The notes under the pieces were generated by a model. That model had not been told where the DNA came from. It searched no databases and saw only the letters and a list, made by a program, of their open reading frames with translations. Position numbers and translations under genes: made by a program. This document shows, in pieces, positions 5,474 through 5,612 of a stretch of DNA of 5,612 bases (within the stretch, counting starts at the first letter, position 1; each line of letters opens with the position of its first letter). This DNA is from DATLFP01 sp035540955 (GTDB lineage: Bacteria; Actinomycetota; Acidimicrobiia; Acidimicrobiales; CADCSY01). The stretch is from the NCBI GenBank assembly GCA_035540955.1, contig DATLFP010000086.1, positions 1-5,612 on the forward strand, read 5' to 3'.

Positions 5474-5612
5474 CTAATGGGGGTCGACCATCTCGTTCGC
5501 TTTGCGGGTGAGGCTGGTTCCGAGCCGTCGGCGGGTCAGCACTCGCGGGACCAGGGCGTTGAGCCCTACGTCTAGATCGTGCGCCTGCTGGTCGGTGGGG
5601 TCGACCGCGGAT
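5474..5612 (-). CDS. C-terminus of an unidentified protein (partial)
   Basis: From the right edge, the minus strand reads 45 codons to a TAG at 5476-5474. The third codon positions are overwhelmingly G or C, and the frame ends 32 nt before the phosphotransferase start on the same strand, so it is very probably the end of a real upstream gene in the same operon. The peptide contains DLDVGLNALVPRVLTRRRLG followed by TSLTRKANEMVDPH. It has a basic amphipathic stretch but no motif I can assign. Comparable Arg/Lys-rich tails occur on some SDR enzymes, but that is only a loose resemblance and I do not propose a function. Confidence 0.6.
   Translation of the reverse strand, partial: SAVDPTDQQAHDLDVGLNALVPRVLTRRRLGTSLTRKANEMVDPH

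Noticed and set aside
1..5612. CRISPR array, tRNA/rRNA gene, transposase or phage gene
   Set aside because: No regularly spaced direct repeats, no cloverleaf-like sequence and no integrase or transposase motif was seen on either strand.

Overview
This window looks like chromosomal DNA from a high-GC actinobacterium. The genes have strongly G/C-biased third codon positions. They include a luciferase-like F420-type oxidoreductase, a PAC2 protein and an ACAD10/11-type phosphotransferase, and two starts look leaderless. Acidimicrobiia would fit, but that is inference. No RNA gene, insertion sequence, CRISPR array or phage gene is visible.

Layout. (1) At the left edge is the last 31 residues of an acyl-AMP/acyl-CoA ligase (+). 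It is followed by a hairpin and by what looks like the broken C-terminus of an ArsR-type regulator. (2) An AHSA1/SRPBCC protein follows (+, 299-793). (3) A 49-nt, nearly perfect hairpin separates it from a convergent two-gene minus-strand unit: an LLM-class oxidoreductase (2604-1594) and an SDR (1601-867). These two overlap by 8 nt, and the SDR seems to start at CTG. (4) Divergent from the oxidoreductase is an SMP-30/gluconolactonase-like gene (+, 2629-3474). Only 24 bp separate the two ATGs, and the gap is filled by a palindrome that includes both start codons and two overlapping -10-like hexamers. (5) A bidirectional terminator-like hairpin ends this block. (6) A second minus-strand unit fills the right end: the C-terminus of an unidentified protein (stop at 5474), a phosphotransferase (5441-4392) and a PAC2 protein (4392-3535). 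The last two overlap by one base.

How it may work together. The lactonase-like protein and the oxidoreductase/SDR pair appear to share one control region, which suggests a small redox and lactone pathway with an unknown substrate. The phosphotransferase belongs to a family whose characterised members phosphorylate hydroxyacyl-CoAs, so acid catabolism is a reasonable but unproven theme. The best targets for follow-up are the start-codon-spanning palindrome, the CTG-started coupled SDR, and the two size-matched GTTCTG...CAGAAC hairpins.
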